Counted from the first letter of the stretch, positions 53,164 through 61,797 are shown. The stretch is 64,000 nucleotides of DNA from Myxococcales bacterium (GCA_021847645.1 JAJZQG010000008.1:1-64000), one strand, 5' to 3'. The notes: a model not told the origin generated them from the letters alone. Numbers and translations are program-made.

Positions 53164-54954
53164 CTACCTCCCGCAATTCGAGATGACCACCTGACGATAG
53201 AACCCGAGCTCGTCACGCCAGTACTCCCCGTCGAAGGGCCACAACACGTGCTCCTCATCGGGTTTGACCACGCCCATGATCTTGGATTCCGCCTTGGAGA
53301 CCTGGCCGATCTGCACGGCCTGCTCCAGCTTGTTTCGCTGCGCGGCCGTGACGTCGATGAGGATCTTCGCCGAGTCGCGCAAGTGCTCGTTGATTTCGTC
53401 GATGGTGCGCTGGAAGCGCGCCTTGGCGAGCGTTCCGGCATTGCGCACCGCCACGTCCTTCGCCAAGTCGAGCGCGTCCTGCACGTCGCCGCCGAGCGGA
53501 GAGTTGCGGAACGAGGCGGGAGCCGACTTGAACGTGTTCTCCTCTTCCTCGAGCACGCGCACGTACTCGATGTTGCGCAGCAGCTGACGGTCGCCGAGCG
53601 CCGTCTCGACGATGGGCCTGATGTTGTCGGGCAGGTCGGCCTTGCCGTCACGCACGTCGCGCAGGAACTTGTACAGCTCGGCCTCCTTGCCCTCGCCCTT
53701 GTAGCGCGCGAGCACGCTCTCGAGCTCCTTCTTGACCGGCTCGTACTTGAGCTTGAAGCGCGCCACGACCGTAGTGGCCTCGTCGTACTGGCAGTTGGAG
53801 AAGTAGATGACCGCCTTGAGGATGTCGGCCTCGGGGTAGACCGCGTTCGGGAAGAACGGAGACTGGATCGTGTGGATGTTGCCCAGGGCGCGCGGATAGT
53901 CGCCCGCCATGAAGTAGGCCCACGACTCCTCGAACAGACCGTCGAGCCAGTACTCGCTGCCCACGTCGATCTTGTTCCAGTACTTGACCGCCGCGCTGAG
54001 CTTGGTCGCGTCGACCGTCGGCACGTTGTTGTCGTCGAGCTTGATCGACGCCGTGTAGTACGTGCGTGCCATGGACAAGAACGCCAGGTCGCGCATGCGG
54101 CCTTCGTTCTCGACGCCTTCGACGCCCTCATCGAGGGCGGCCACGATCTTGTTGAAGGACTTGACCGCGGGGACCGAACGGCGCAGCTGCACGTAGGAAA
54201 TGCCCATGAAGAACTGGGACTTGATATAGTACTTGCTCTGCTTGTCGACGTTCTGGAAGAGCCGGATGGCCTCTTCGTACTGGCGATTGCGGTACTTGTA
54301 TCGACCGAGCAGGTAGTTGAGCTGCCAGTACAGTTCGTGCTGGTTCGGGTTGTTGAACCGCTCGATGGCGTCGCTCTTGTACTTGCCGACGCGCTCGATG
54401 ATGTCGGCCGGTTCGGGCAGCTGGGTGGCGAGCTTCGAGAGCCACAGCAGCGTCTCGTTGAACTTCAGGTGGTTCGGATTGTCCGCCACCAAGCTGAAGA
54501 TGTTGTAGCTCGCCTGGTACAGCTTCAGACGGTACAGAGCGATCGCCAGGTTGTATTGGGCGATCTGCTTGTTGCCTTCGTCGTCGCCGGTGTCGCCCTT
54601 CTGAACGCGATCGAGCGCGAGGGCTGCCTCCGCCCAGCGCTCGTTGTCGAACAGACGCTTGGCCTGAGCGGCTTCTTCCGTCATCTGACCGGCCACGACC
54701 GGGCCGGTGGGCTCCTTGGCCTGACCCGGCTCGTCCAACTCGATGTCGACCGGTCCGGCGTCACCCGCCTTCTTGCCTTCTTTCTTGCCCTGATCCTTCT
54801 TGCCCTGATCCTTCTTGTTCTTGCCCTGGTCTTTCTTGTCGTGCGCCGCGGTTGTCGTGGCACCCGCTTTCTTCCCGCCCTGTGCATAGGCGGGTCCAGT
54901 CGCCAGACCTAGGGCGCTGATCACCAGGCAGATTCGCGCAAACCGATTCAGCAT
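53164..54954 (-). CDS. gltC: Periplasmic TPR protein, GltC-like
   Basis: The 596-residue protein has a signal peptide ending AYAQ, a lysine-rich low-complexity stretch with repeated KKDQGK units (about 30-60), then TPR-like helices from about 90 to 400 (AKRLFDNERWAEAALALDRV, YNLAIALYRLKLYQASYNIF, YLLGRYKYRNRQYEEAIRLF, ESWAYFMAGDYPRAL). It ends with a helical region and CGR. Family type and predicted location match M. xanthus GltC (about 670 aa, recalled). There gltC lies in another cluster with gltA and gltB, whereas here it is the first gene of the gltD-gltE operon. GAGG precedes the ATG. Confidence 0.7.
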   Translation of the reverse strand: MLNRFARICLVISALGLATGPAYAQGGKKAGATTTAAHDKKDQGKNKKDQGKKDQGKKEGKKAGDAGPVDIELDEPGQAKEPTGPVVAGQMTEEAAQAKRLFDNERWAEAALALDRVQKGDTGDDEGNKQIAQYNLAIALYRLKLYQASYNIFSLVADNPNHLKFNETLLWLSKLATQLPEPADIIERVGKYKSDAIERFNNPNQHELYWQLNYLLGRYKYRNRQYEEAIRLFQNVDKQSKYYIKSQFFMGISYVQLRRSVPAVKSFNKIVAALDEGVEGVENEGRMRDLAFLSMARTYYTASIKLDDNNVPTVDATKLSAAVKYWNKIDVGSEYWLDGLFEESWAYFMAGDYPRALGNIHTIQSPFFPNAVYPEADILKAVIYFSNCQYDEATTVVARFKLKYEPVKKELESVLARYKGEGKEAELYKFLRDVRDGKADLPDNIRPIVETALGDRQLLRNIEYVRVLEEEENTFKSAPASFRNSPLGGDVQDALDLAKDVAVRNAGTLAKARFQRTIDEINEHLRDSAKILIDVTAAQRNKLEQAVQIGQVSKAESKIMGVVKPDEEHVLWPFDGEYWRDELGFYRQVVISNCGR

Positions 54955-55495
54955 CGTCGTTCCTCGCTTTCGGCGACGTTGGCGTCGGCTTCCGCCGCGT
55001 TGCTTCGGGCATCGCTGCGGAATCCCGAAAAACTCAATGATGACATGAAGATGGGGCTCGCAAGGGCCGGGATGTTAGTGGCCCGCAAAACACCTTGTCA
55101 AGCATCACCTTCCACGTAGCTGTGCCCCGGAAATCCCCTGCGACTGCAAAACTCCGTCAATGTGCCCATTCCGTCCCGAACTCGGTGTCGCCGCGTCCGT
55201 ATCCCGTCGACGAATTTTCCCGGCGATTGCCAGGCCGAACCTCGCGGCGGCACCGTTCGCCGAACCGTGCACGGGAGGGCGCTCGCAGTCCGCGAGGCGA
55301 CGAGTCGAATCCGTCTGGGCGCGGTTTCCATGGGGCCGCAGCCAGTTCGCGGTTGACGCCTCCCGAGCGCGTGGTCTAGGTTGCGGGTCCGCCGGCGTTT
55401 CTGGTTCCTGGGCTGGGTCCGGGCAAACCAGCGCAATCACGGCCGGCCCGACGTGACGATCCCCTGAAGACTGTTCCTCGAGGGAGCCATTGACG
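54955..55495. other. Divergent control region between the glt operon and a lipoprotein gene
   Basis: This 541-base region carries the minus-strand glt promoter at 55072-55101. The remaining 390 bases up to the plus-strand lipoprotein start show no gene, repeat or second promoter that could be supported; a long open frame on the minus strand there lacks coding character. Confidence 0.5.
55072..55101 (-). promoter_or_regulatory. glt operon promoter, -35 TTGACA / -10 TAACAT
   Basis: On the minus strand a perfect TTGACA (55101-55096) is followed after 18 bases by TAACAT (55077-55072). The transcript would start near 55065 with a leader of about 110 bases before the GltC-like gene. Confidence 0.7.
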
Positions 55496-56095
55496 ATGAT
55501 CCGGCAGACTGTGGTTTCAGCACTCGCGGTTCTCGTACTGGGCGGCTTGGCGGCCGCTTGCAAGGCGGGCGGCGTGGGAGATCCATGCATCCCGAATGAC
55601 GAGTTCAGCCCGACGTACCCCGGTGCCACCGAGACCGGCGCGCAAATCGAGGACCGATCGTTCCAGTGCGAGACGCGCGTGTGCCTGGTCGCGCACTTCC
55701 GCGGGCGCGTGACCTGTCCCTTCGGCAACAAGGCCGGCCGCGGTGGCGTGGATGTCTTCAACTACCAGAATGCGGACGCCAACGACTGCGTGGTGCCAGG
55801 CACCAACGAGATCGTAAGCGCTACTGTCAAGCCCCAATGCAGGGATCGCAAGGACGACGTTTACTGCTCCTGCCGATGCGCGGGCGACGACACGGCGGCC
55901 AAGTACTGCCAGTGCCCCGGCGGCTACAAGTGCGAAGAGGTGACCAAGTCCCTCGACCCCACGCTGGTGCGTCCCGGCGACAAGTACTGCATCAAGCAGC
56001 AGGACAACTTCAAGGACGGCCAGAACTGCGTCGACGATACGTGTGACCAGGCCAGCGACCACTGCGGGTACACGTCGAATTCCTGGCAGCTCTGA
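55496..56095 (+). CDS. Cys-rich lipoprotein of unknown function
   Basis: The 199-residue protein starts at ATG 55496, nine bases after GAGGGAG, with lipobox LAAAC. Besides the lipidated cysteine it contains 16 more in the mature 175 residues, with clusters such as CSCRC and CQCPGGYKC, enough for eight disulfides. The spacing resembles EGF-like or other small disulfide modules but matches no family recognised here. It must fold outside the cytoplasm. It is divergent from the glt operon and 22 bases ahead of yraN. Confidence 0.7.
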   Translation: MIRQTVVSALAVLVLGGLAAACKAGGVGDPCIPNDEFSPTYPGATETGAQIEDRSFQCETRVCLVAHFRGRVTCPFGNKAGRGGVDVFNYQNADANDCVVPGTNEIVSATVKPQCRDRKDDVYCSCRCAGDDTAAKYCQCPGGYKCEEVTKSLDPTLVRPGDKYCIKQQDNFKDGQNCVDDTCDQASDHCGYTSNSWQL

Positions 56096-56117
56096 CCGCG
56101 CTCCGAATCCCGCCTTC

Positions 56118-56510
56118 ATGGTGACTGGCGCGGCTCGCTCCGGAAATGCTCGGCCCGCCGTCGGCAAGCGTGCGGAAGACGCCACCGCGCAGCATCTCTC
56201 TCTCGACGGCTGGGAGATCGTTGGCCGTAACATCCGCGTCGGACCCCTGGAGCTCGATGTCCTGGCGCGCAAAGGCGACGTGCTCGCCGTCGTGGAAGTC
56301 CGCTTCCGCGGGCCGGGCTCTTGGCTCGGCGCCCTCGATAGCGTGGATGGCCGCAAACGAGAGCGCCTGCGCACCGCAGCGCGAAGGATCTGGGACGAAC
56401 GGTTCGCGCGCGACGAATCGCTTCGCGTCCTGCGATTCGACGTGGCCGTCGTGGACTTCGACCCGATGGGGCGCGCCCACGTCGAGCATGTCGAGGGGGC
56501 GTTCCAGTAG
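56118..56510 (+). CDS. yraN: YraN/UPF0102 family nuclease-like protein
   Basis: The 130-residue protein has the compact UPF0102 fold related to restriction-type and Holliday-junction nucleases: GKRAEDATAQHLSLDGWEIVGRNIR, then the catalytic core ELDVLARKGDVLAVVEVRFR, which fits the family pattern GExDLIxxDxxxLVFVEVK. The first acidic position and the ExK-like end are present except that the Lys is Arg. The biological role of the family is not settled; links to recombination and DNA uptake have been suggested. It follows the Cys-rich lipoprotein closely and is convergent with the HAMP gene. Confidence 0.85.
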   Translation: MVTGAARSGNARPAVGKRAEDATAQHLSLDGWEIVGRNIRVGPLELDVLARKGDVLAVVEVRFRGPGSWLGALDSVDGRKRERLRTAARRIWDERFARDESLRVLRFDVAVVDFDPMGRAHVEHVEGAFQ

Positions 56511-56549
56511 GGCCTTGCACGGCCCATCGGTGCTGGTCGGCGCTGCGGG

Positions 56550-57341
56550 CTAGCGCTGCAGGCCCGCTTGGAGATCGGCGCGAAGGGCCTTGAGCGGCTC
56601 GAGCCTGGCCGCATCCACTCCGCCATCGAGCGACGCAATCGCCTTGTCCAGGGACGCGATCTCGTCCATCCGATGCTTGCGCAGCGACTCGACCATGTTG
56701 ACGAACGTGTCGAAGAACGACTGCAGTTCGTCGCCCTTGCGCAGGCCCGAGGGCGTGGAGAGCTTGCCCTCGCCCACCTGGCGCAGCAGGCCGGTCATCT
56801 TGAAAACCGGGCCGGCTATCTTGTGCGTGAACACGATGCCCGTCAGCCCGATGGCGATCACCAGCACCGCCAGCCCGCCGAACAGGATGTACAGCGTCTT
56901 GCGCTGCTGCGTTTCCAGATAGCGGGCTTGCTGCTGCAGGGCCTCGGCGTCCTTGACCAGCCGGCCCTGTTCCTCGCTCAGTTTCTGCTCGCGCGCCTTG
57001 TTGTCCGTGCTGAACAACGTCGCCAGTTCCGGGTTGTCCGCGTATTCGCGAGCGATGTTCATCGACACCACTTCGGAGACCTTTCGGCTCTCCTCGACCA
57101 TCTTCTTGCCGCGCTCGACGGTTTCCTGACCGGCGCTCACGGCTTGCTGGCTCTGAACGATCACCTCCTTGCTCGTGATCCACAGCTGCGAGCCGAGGAT
57201 GACCGACAGCAGGACGGCGACGAGCACGAGAAGGCCCGTGTACTTGAGCTGAAACCGCGGATCGAGCAGGTAGTTGCGGGCACGTCGGTGGTAGCGGCCC
57301 GTCGTATTCGCGGAACCCTTGGGCGGTGTCGTTGAGCTCAT
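56550..57341 (-). CDS. HAMP-domain membrane protein without an output domain
   Basis: The 263-residue protein has two membrane helices (about 35-53 and 150-170), between them a periplasmic coiled-coil sensor region of about 95 residues, and after the second helix a HAMP domain (about 172-225: FTHKIAGPVFKMTGLLRQVGEGKLST). The C-terminal 40 residues are a short helix with no kinase, cyclase or methyl-accepting domain. It may therefore act as a sensor that works on partner proteins. GAGAGG precedes ATG 57341. It follows the HEAT-repeat gene after 94 bases on the same strand. Confidence 0.85.
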   Translation of the reverse strand: MSSTTPPKGSANTTGRYHRRARNYLLDPRFQLKYTGLLVLVAVLLSVILGSQLWITSKEVIVQSQQAVSAGQETVERGKKMVEESRKVSEVVSMNIAREYADNPELATLFSTDNKAREQKLSEEQGRLVKDAEALQQQARYLETQQRKTLYILFGGLAVLVIAIGLTGIVFTHKIAGPVFKMTGLLRQVGEGKLSTPSGLRKGDELQSFFDTFVNMVESLRKHRMDEIASLDKAIASLDGGVDAARLEPLKALRADLQAGLQR

Positions 57342-57435
57342 GGCTGGCCTCTCGGATGCGCGAGACGATGACATGGGACGTGGCGCTCGCCGGTCCAAGC
57401 GTAGATGGATGGGCCAGCGCCGTACAACAAATGAC

Positions 57436-58290
57436 TCAAGGGGACTGGGACTCGAGCACGCTGATGAACTTGGCGACGGCACGTTCGACGGCCATGCGGA
57501 TGAGGTCGTCTTCGGAGGCCTTGTCTTTGGTCGGCGTGCCGGACTGGGTGAGCCTGGGGGCAAACTCGCCCTGCAGCGCCTTGTTCGGGTAGGTGAACAT
57601 CGTCACCCGCACCGTGACGGTGAGCTTCGAGTCTTCGTAGCGCGGCGCCTCGACCGTCGTCTGCAGGAAGTAGCCCGCCAAGTGGTGCTTGCGGATGACG
57701 CCGCCTGCTTGCGCTGCCGTCTCGGTCGGTGGCGCGACGGCCACTCCGTCCTTGGCAGCGAGGCCCTTGCGCAGGGCGGTCTGGACGATGGTGTCGATCT
57801 CGGCGTTGTCGCGATCGCTCTTGTTCTTGGTGGTGCCTACGGCCACGTACCACTTGCTCGACGCATCCGGCGGCTTGGAGGCGGCGGCGCCCGACGATCC
57901 GCCGCCCGATTCGATCTTGGTGATGGCTTGCTGGATCTGCGTCTTGACGGAGCTGTTGGCTTCCGAGCCCGCCTTCTTCTTCAAGCAGGGCAAGCCGCTG
58001 GTCAACGCCAAGCGCCCCAACGCCGCAGCCGCCGCGCTGCGAACCGTGGCGTTGGTGTCGTCGAGCCCGTCGCACAACGGTTGGACCGCGTCGGACGACT
58101 TCGATGCGCCCAGCGCGAGTGCGGCTTGAACGCGCACGCGGAAGTCCGAGGCGTTGCGCAGACGATCTGCCAGCTCGGCGGTCGTCTTCTGAGCGAGTGT
58201 CGGAGCCGCGAGCAGGGTCACGGCGCATGCCACGAGCACGGCGAGAGCGACCGTGCGGGACCAGCGGGAGAGAGACCGAAGGAACGCCAT
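57436..58290 (-). CDS. Secreted HEAT-repeat protein
   Basis: The 284-residue protein has a signal peptide ending TLAQ and at least two HEAT-like repeats (about 38-110: ELADRLRNASDFRVRVQAALALGAS, AVQPLCDGLDDTNATVRSAAAAALGRLA). A Ser/Gly-rich linker follows, then a beta-alpha C-terminal domain (about 145-280) of unknown type (KWYVAVGTTKNKS, HHLAGYFLQTTVEAP, KLTVTVRVTMFTYP). It is probably periplasmic. The C-terminal part resembles domains found after HEAT repeats in other myxobacterial proteins, by impression only. Divergent from the 58439 gene. Confidence 0.75.
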   Translation of the reverse strand: MAFLRSLSRWSRTVALAVLVACAVTLLAAPTLAQKTTAELADRLRNASDFRVRVQAALALGASKSSDAVQPLCDGLDDTNATVRSAAAAALGRLALTSGLPCLKKKAGSEANSSVKTQIQQAITKIESGGGSSGAAASKPPDASSKWYVAVGTTKNKSDRDNAEIDTIVQTALRKGLAAKDGVAVAPPTETAAQAGGVIRKHHLAGYFLQTTVEAPRYEDSKLTVTVRVTMFTYPNKALQGEFAPRLTQSGTPTKDKASEDDLIRMAVERAVAKFISVLESQSP

Positions 58291-58438
58291 GCAACCACCA
58301 AAGATATCACGGGTGCGGCCCGGGTTGACGACCAGGATCGGTTTCGGCGCGGAATGTAGGAGCTACACTTGTCCCGGACGCGAACAGATTGACGAGGCGC
58401 CCACGCTGCATGTTCAACTGCGACCAGGAGTTTCTGCC

Positions 58439-60157
58439 TTGTTCCGGCATTTCTTGAGCGAGCGACGGGCCGTCGTCCGGGCGATGGTGTGGGGAGCCAT
58501 GGGCTGGACGCTCGCGAGCGGTGCCCAGGCGGCGCCTCGCGTACAGGTCCGAGGTTCGTCGAGGGTGGAGCTGCGCGCCGTGGGCCCGTCCCAGCAGGTG
58601 CGGGTCTCCGGCTCCATGCACGACGAGGTCGGCGCGCCCATTGCCGATGCGTCGATCATGTTGTCTGCGGTGGTCGGAGCAGACACGCCGTTGGACTGGC
58701 AGCACGTGCGATCGTGCAACGGCCGTGCGATGCCGACCGGCGCTCCGCACGCCGAGCACCCTGTGCAGACGGACGACTACGGAGCGTTCTGCATCGAAGG
58801 GGAGCTTGCGGGGCGGGCAGCGACGATCCGGGCGGTGTTTGGGGGCGACGCACTGCACGAGGGCACGCATGCGACGGCTCGTTGGGACGCGGACCTGCAG
58901 TCCGCGGCGCTGGCTTTTGCTCCGCGTCCCGAGCGCATCGATCTCGACGCGCCTCGTGTGGTGGTCTTCGGTCAGCTGACGGCGCCTGCGGGTGTTTCGG
59001 TCGCGCAGCGCGAGGTGACGCTGAGCGACGACCACGCGCGGGTGCTTGGGTCGGGGCGAACGGACGACGCCGGCATGCTGCACATCGACGTGGCTTCGTC
59101 CACATTCGACGGGCCCGGGATCGGCGGGCTGAAGTTGCGATTCGACGGCGGCGGCGACCTGACCCCGGCGGAGGACTCGGTCAGCGTGGTGAGGGTCGGT
59201 CGTGTGCAACTTCGCGTGGACACGCCCGAGTTGCGAGGCGATCCGGCCGCCGGGATCGGGTTGTTGGTACGTGCCACGACGACGCGAGGGGCGGTGGACG
59301 GTGGCACCGTCGAGGTAACCTGGGGCAGTGCCTCGGTGGGCGCGGCGCGTGTCGTCGACGGACAGGCGCATGTGGTGGCGATGTTCGCGCCGTCGCGCGA
59401 CACGCGAAGGACCGAGCTGTTGGTGCGCTACTCACCCGAGGCGCCGTACTACGAATCTGGACCGTCCGTGCCGATCATGCTCACCGTGGCATATCCGCGG
59501 ATGTGGTGGCGTGTTCTGCCGGTGCTGGGGGGGCTGGCAGTCGCAGCCTGGCTGCTGCGGGGCTGGCGACGCCCGCTGCGGCGTGCCGAGCCGCCCACGG
59601 CACTCGCACGGCGCGCGGGCGAAGCGTCGCTGGCCGTAGTCGGCAGCGCGAAGGATAGGGGGACGTGGTCGGGCAAGGTGGTGGACGCTCACGACGGCGA
59701 ACCGATCGCCGGAGCCGTCGTGCGGGTCATCGCTCCGTCCTTCGGCGAGGTCGACGTTGTCGCGCAAGCACGCGCGTCGGCGCAAGGACGCTTCGAGTTT
59801 CGGATCGACAGTGGGGAACGGGACTTGCGATTGCGGGTCGAGGACGCTTTGCACACGCAGATCGAGCGCGCGCTGCCGCCGGCCAGCGACATGGTCATCG
59901 CGATGGTCAGCCGCCGCCGCGCGCTGCTCGAACGGCTCGTGTCGTGGGCCCGTCGCGCGGGCCGTCCGTGGGACAGACCGCCCGAGCCCACGCCTGGGCA
60001 CGTTGCAAGCGTCGCCGCGGGGCAGCGTCAGCCACGCGAGGACATCGGTAGGTGGGCACGTCGGGTCGAGCAGCGTGCCTACGGACCGGAGGCCGTAGAC
60101 GCGGCGGCGGAGCGGGAAGTCATGGACATCGAACCGGGCGGGCCACCTGTGCGTTGA
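58439..60157 (+). CDS. Single-pass membrane protein with carboxypeptidase-regulatory-like domain
   Basis: The protein of about 572 residues has a signal-like N-terminus ending GAQA, beta-sandwich (Ig/transthyretin-like) modules in the first 340 residues, and one membrane helix near 350-370 (LPVLGGLAVAAWLL). After the helix comes a carboxypeptidase-regulatory-like beta domain (about 400-480: WSGKVVDAHDGEPIAGAVVRV, ASAQGRFEFRIDSGERDLRL) and a charged tail. The start is uncertain: TTG 58439 has a perfect AGGAG eight bases before it, while ATG 58484 would still leave a signal peptide. With the TTG start the C-terminal beta domain would face the cytoplasm, which is unusual. Function unknown. Confidence 0.65.
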   Translation: MFRHFLSERRAVVRAMVWGAMGWTLASGAQAAPRVQVRGSSRVELRAVGPSQQVRVSGSMHDEVGAPIADASIMLSAVVGADTPLDWQHVRSCNGRAMPTGAPHAEHPVQTDDYGAFCIEGELAGRAATIRAVFGGDALHEGTHATARWDADLQSAALAFAPRPERIDLDAPRVVVFGQLTAPAGVSVAQREVTLSDDHARVLGSGRTDDAGMLHIDVASSTFDGPGIGGLKLRFDGGGDLTPAEDSVSVVRVGRVQLRVDTPELRGDPAAGIGLLVRATTTRGAVDGGTVEVTWGSASVGAARVVDGQAHVVAMFAPSRDTRRTELLVRYSPEAPYYESGPSVPIMLTVAYPRMWWRVLPVLGGLAVAAWLLRGWRRPLRRAEPPTALARRAGEASLAVVGSAKDRGTWSGKVVDAHDGEPIAGAVVRVIAPSFGEVDVVAQARASAQGRFEFRIDSGERDLRLRVEDALHTQIERALPPASDMVIAMVSRRRALLERLVSWARRAGRPWDRPPEPTPGHVASVAAGQRQPREDIGRWARRVEQRAYGPEAVDAAAEREVMDIEPGGPPVR

Positions 60158-60183
60158 CGGGTCGGGATCGGTCTTCTTATAGT
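60154..60183 (+). promoter_or_regulatory. ftsY promoter, -35 TTGACG / -10 TATAGT
   Basis: TTGACG (60154-60159) and TATAGT (60178-60183) are 18 bases apart. The -35 overlaps the stop codon of the upstream gene (TGA 60155-60157). The transcript would start near 60190, 32 bases before ftsY. Confidence 0.78.
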
Positions 60184-60221
60184 GCGCCACCCGCTAGCCC
60201 GAATGCCGGAGAGTTCGCCCC

Positions 60222-61625
60222 ATGGATATCGTTCTCTACATCGTCATCGGCGCCGTGTTTCTCGGCGCGCTCTACTGGTTCTTCCTGCGCAAGCCAGCTC
60301 CCGAGCAGTTGCCCGCGGCGCCGGAGGCGAAGCCACTGGAGGCGAAGCCCGCCCCGAAGGCCCAAGCCGCGGCCGAGCCGAAGAAGGCGTCCCCGGAGCC
60401 CAAGAAGGAGCAGGCAGAGAAGCCTGCGCGCAAGGCGGAGCCGGTTCCGCAAGAGGTGTCGAAGAAAGAGCAGGCTCCGAACGAGGCTGTCGAGATCGAA
60501 GCGGCTTCGGCGAAGACGGCGCGAACGGCGCACGAGGAGGCGCAGGGCGCAGCCGCGGTCGAGCCCGCGCCAGTGGCCCAGCAGGTCGAGAAGTCACAGC
60601 CGCAACAGGTGGCTGAAGAGAAGGCGGAGCCTGCGCCGCTGGTGGGCGAGCAAGTCGCTGCGACACCAGTTGCCCAGCGCCCGCGGGACGTCGAAGGGCT
60701 TCGCAAGGGATTGGGCAAGTCGCGCGAGAGGGAGGGCTTTTTCGGGAGGCTCGCCAAGCTCATCACGGGGCACAAGGAAATCGACGCGAACATCGTCGAC
60801 GAGCTCGAGGAAGTGTTGATCACGTCGGACGTGGGCGTGGCGACGACGGGCGCGATCCTGGACCGCTTGCGCGATGGGTTGAAGAAGAAGGAGCTTGACG
60901 ATCAGGAGAAAGTGTGGGCCGCGTTGCGTTCGGAAGCGCGTCGCATCTTGACCGTGGGAGAAGGCGGGTTGACGCTTCGGACGCGTCCGACGGTCGTGTT
61001 GATGGTCGGCGTGAACGGGTCGGGCAAGACGACGACGATCGGCAAGCTGGCGACGCAGTTGAAGGCGGACGGGCGCACGGTGATTCTTGCGGCGGGAGAT
61101 ACGTTCCGGGCAGCCGCGGTGCAGCAGTTGGAAGTGTGGGCACGTCGAGTCGGCTGCGAGATTGTGAAAGGCAAGGACGGTGCGGATCCGGGGGCGGTGA
61201 TCTTCGAAGCGATCCAGAAGGCCGTGCAGACGGGCGCAGACGTGGTGCTTGCGGACACGGCGGGTCGTCTGCACACGAAGGCGCCGTTGATGGACGAGTT
61301 GAAGAAGGTGGCGCGCACGATGGGCAAGGCGATGCAGGGTGCGCCGCACGAGACGTTGTTGGTGATCGACTCGACGAACGGGCAGAACGCGCTGGCGCAG
61401 TCGCGGCAGTTTGCGGAGGCGTTGCCGCTGAGCGGGGTCGTGTTGACCAAGCTGGACGGCACGGCCAAGGGCGGGGTGATTCTGGGAATTTGTGACGAGC
61501 TCAAGCTGCCGGTGCGATACATCGGAGTTGGCGAACGCGCCGATGATCTTCGGAAATTCGACGCTGAGGAGTTTGTCGAGGCGTTGCTCGGCTCGGCCGA
61601 GGGGCGTGACGAGGCGGCGGCGTAG
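60222..61625 (+). CDS. ftsY: Signal recognition particle receptor FtsY
   Basis: FtsY is the SRP receptor GTPase that delivers ribosomes making membrane proteins to the translocon. The 467-residue form has one N-terminal membrane helix (VLYIVIGAVFLGALYWFFL), an Ala/Glu/Pro/Lys-rich linker (about 25-165), and the NG domain (about 170-460). Motifs are GVNGSGKTTTIGKLA, the DTFRAAAVQQLE insertion-box region, DTAGRLHTK, TKLDGTAKGG and YIGVGERADDL. A true membrane anchor in FtsY, rather than an amphipathic A domain, is known from some bacteria including delta-proteobacteria. It has its own promoter. GGAGAG precedes the ATG. Confidence 0.96.
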   Translation: MDIVLYIVIGAVFLGALYWFFLRKPAPEQLPAAPEAKPLEAKPAPKAQAAAEPKKASPEPKKEQAEKPARKAEPVPQEVSKKEQAPNEAVEIEAASAKTARTAHEEAQGAAAVEPAPVAQQVEKSQPQQVAEEKAEPAPLVGEQVAATPVAQRPRDVEGLRKGLGKSREREGFFGRLAKLITGHKEIDANIVDELEEVLITSDVGVATTGAILDRLRDGLKKKELDDQEKVWAALRSEARRILTVGEGGLTLRTRPTVVLMVGVNGSGKTTTIGKLATQLKADGRTVILAAGDTFRAAAVQQLEVWARRVGCEIVKGKDGADPGAVIFEAIQKAVQTGADVVLADTAGRLHTKAPLMDELKKVARTMGKAMQGAPHETLLVIDSTNGQNALAQSRQFAEALPLSGVVLTKLDGTAKGGVILGICDELKLPVRYIGVGERADDLRKFDAEEFVEALLGSAEGRDEAAA

Positions 61626-61675
61626 GAGCGGAAAATTGTGCGCGCGACGAAGCGTGGTGGATTTTCAATTCGGAG

Positions 61676-61705
61676 TTGATCGGGCGAAAAGGCCCATGAT
61701 ATAGT
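61676..61705 (+). promoter_or_regulatory. Promoter of the outer-membrane barrel pair, TTGATC / TATAGT
   Basis: TTGATC (61676-61681) and TATAGT (61700-61705) lie 18 bases apart, 93 bases upstream of the start codon at 61798. The AT-rich patch around it stands out from the flanking coding DNA. Confidence 0.65.
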
Positions 61706-61797
61706 GCCGCGCGCTTTGGATTTTTGCTGTTTTTCTCAATGGTTCTGACGAGTTAGGCCTGTCAACTTCGCGACCGTAAGATGCGGAAGGGGTCACA

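Noticed and set aside
55105-55761. Minus-strand open frame in the glt control region
   Set aside because: It covers the plus-strand lipoprotein start and the non-coding gap, has no ribosome-binding site and shows no protein family features.
58325-58414. Promoter for the 58439 gene from the TTGACG words at 58325 and 58389
   Set aside because: Neither has a -10-like hexamer at acceptable distance.
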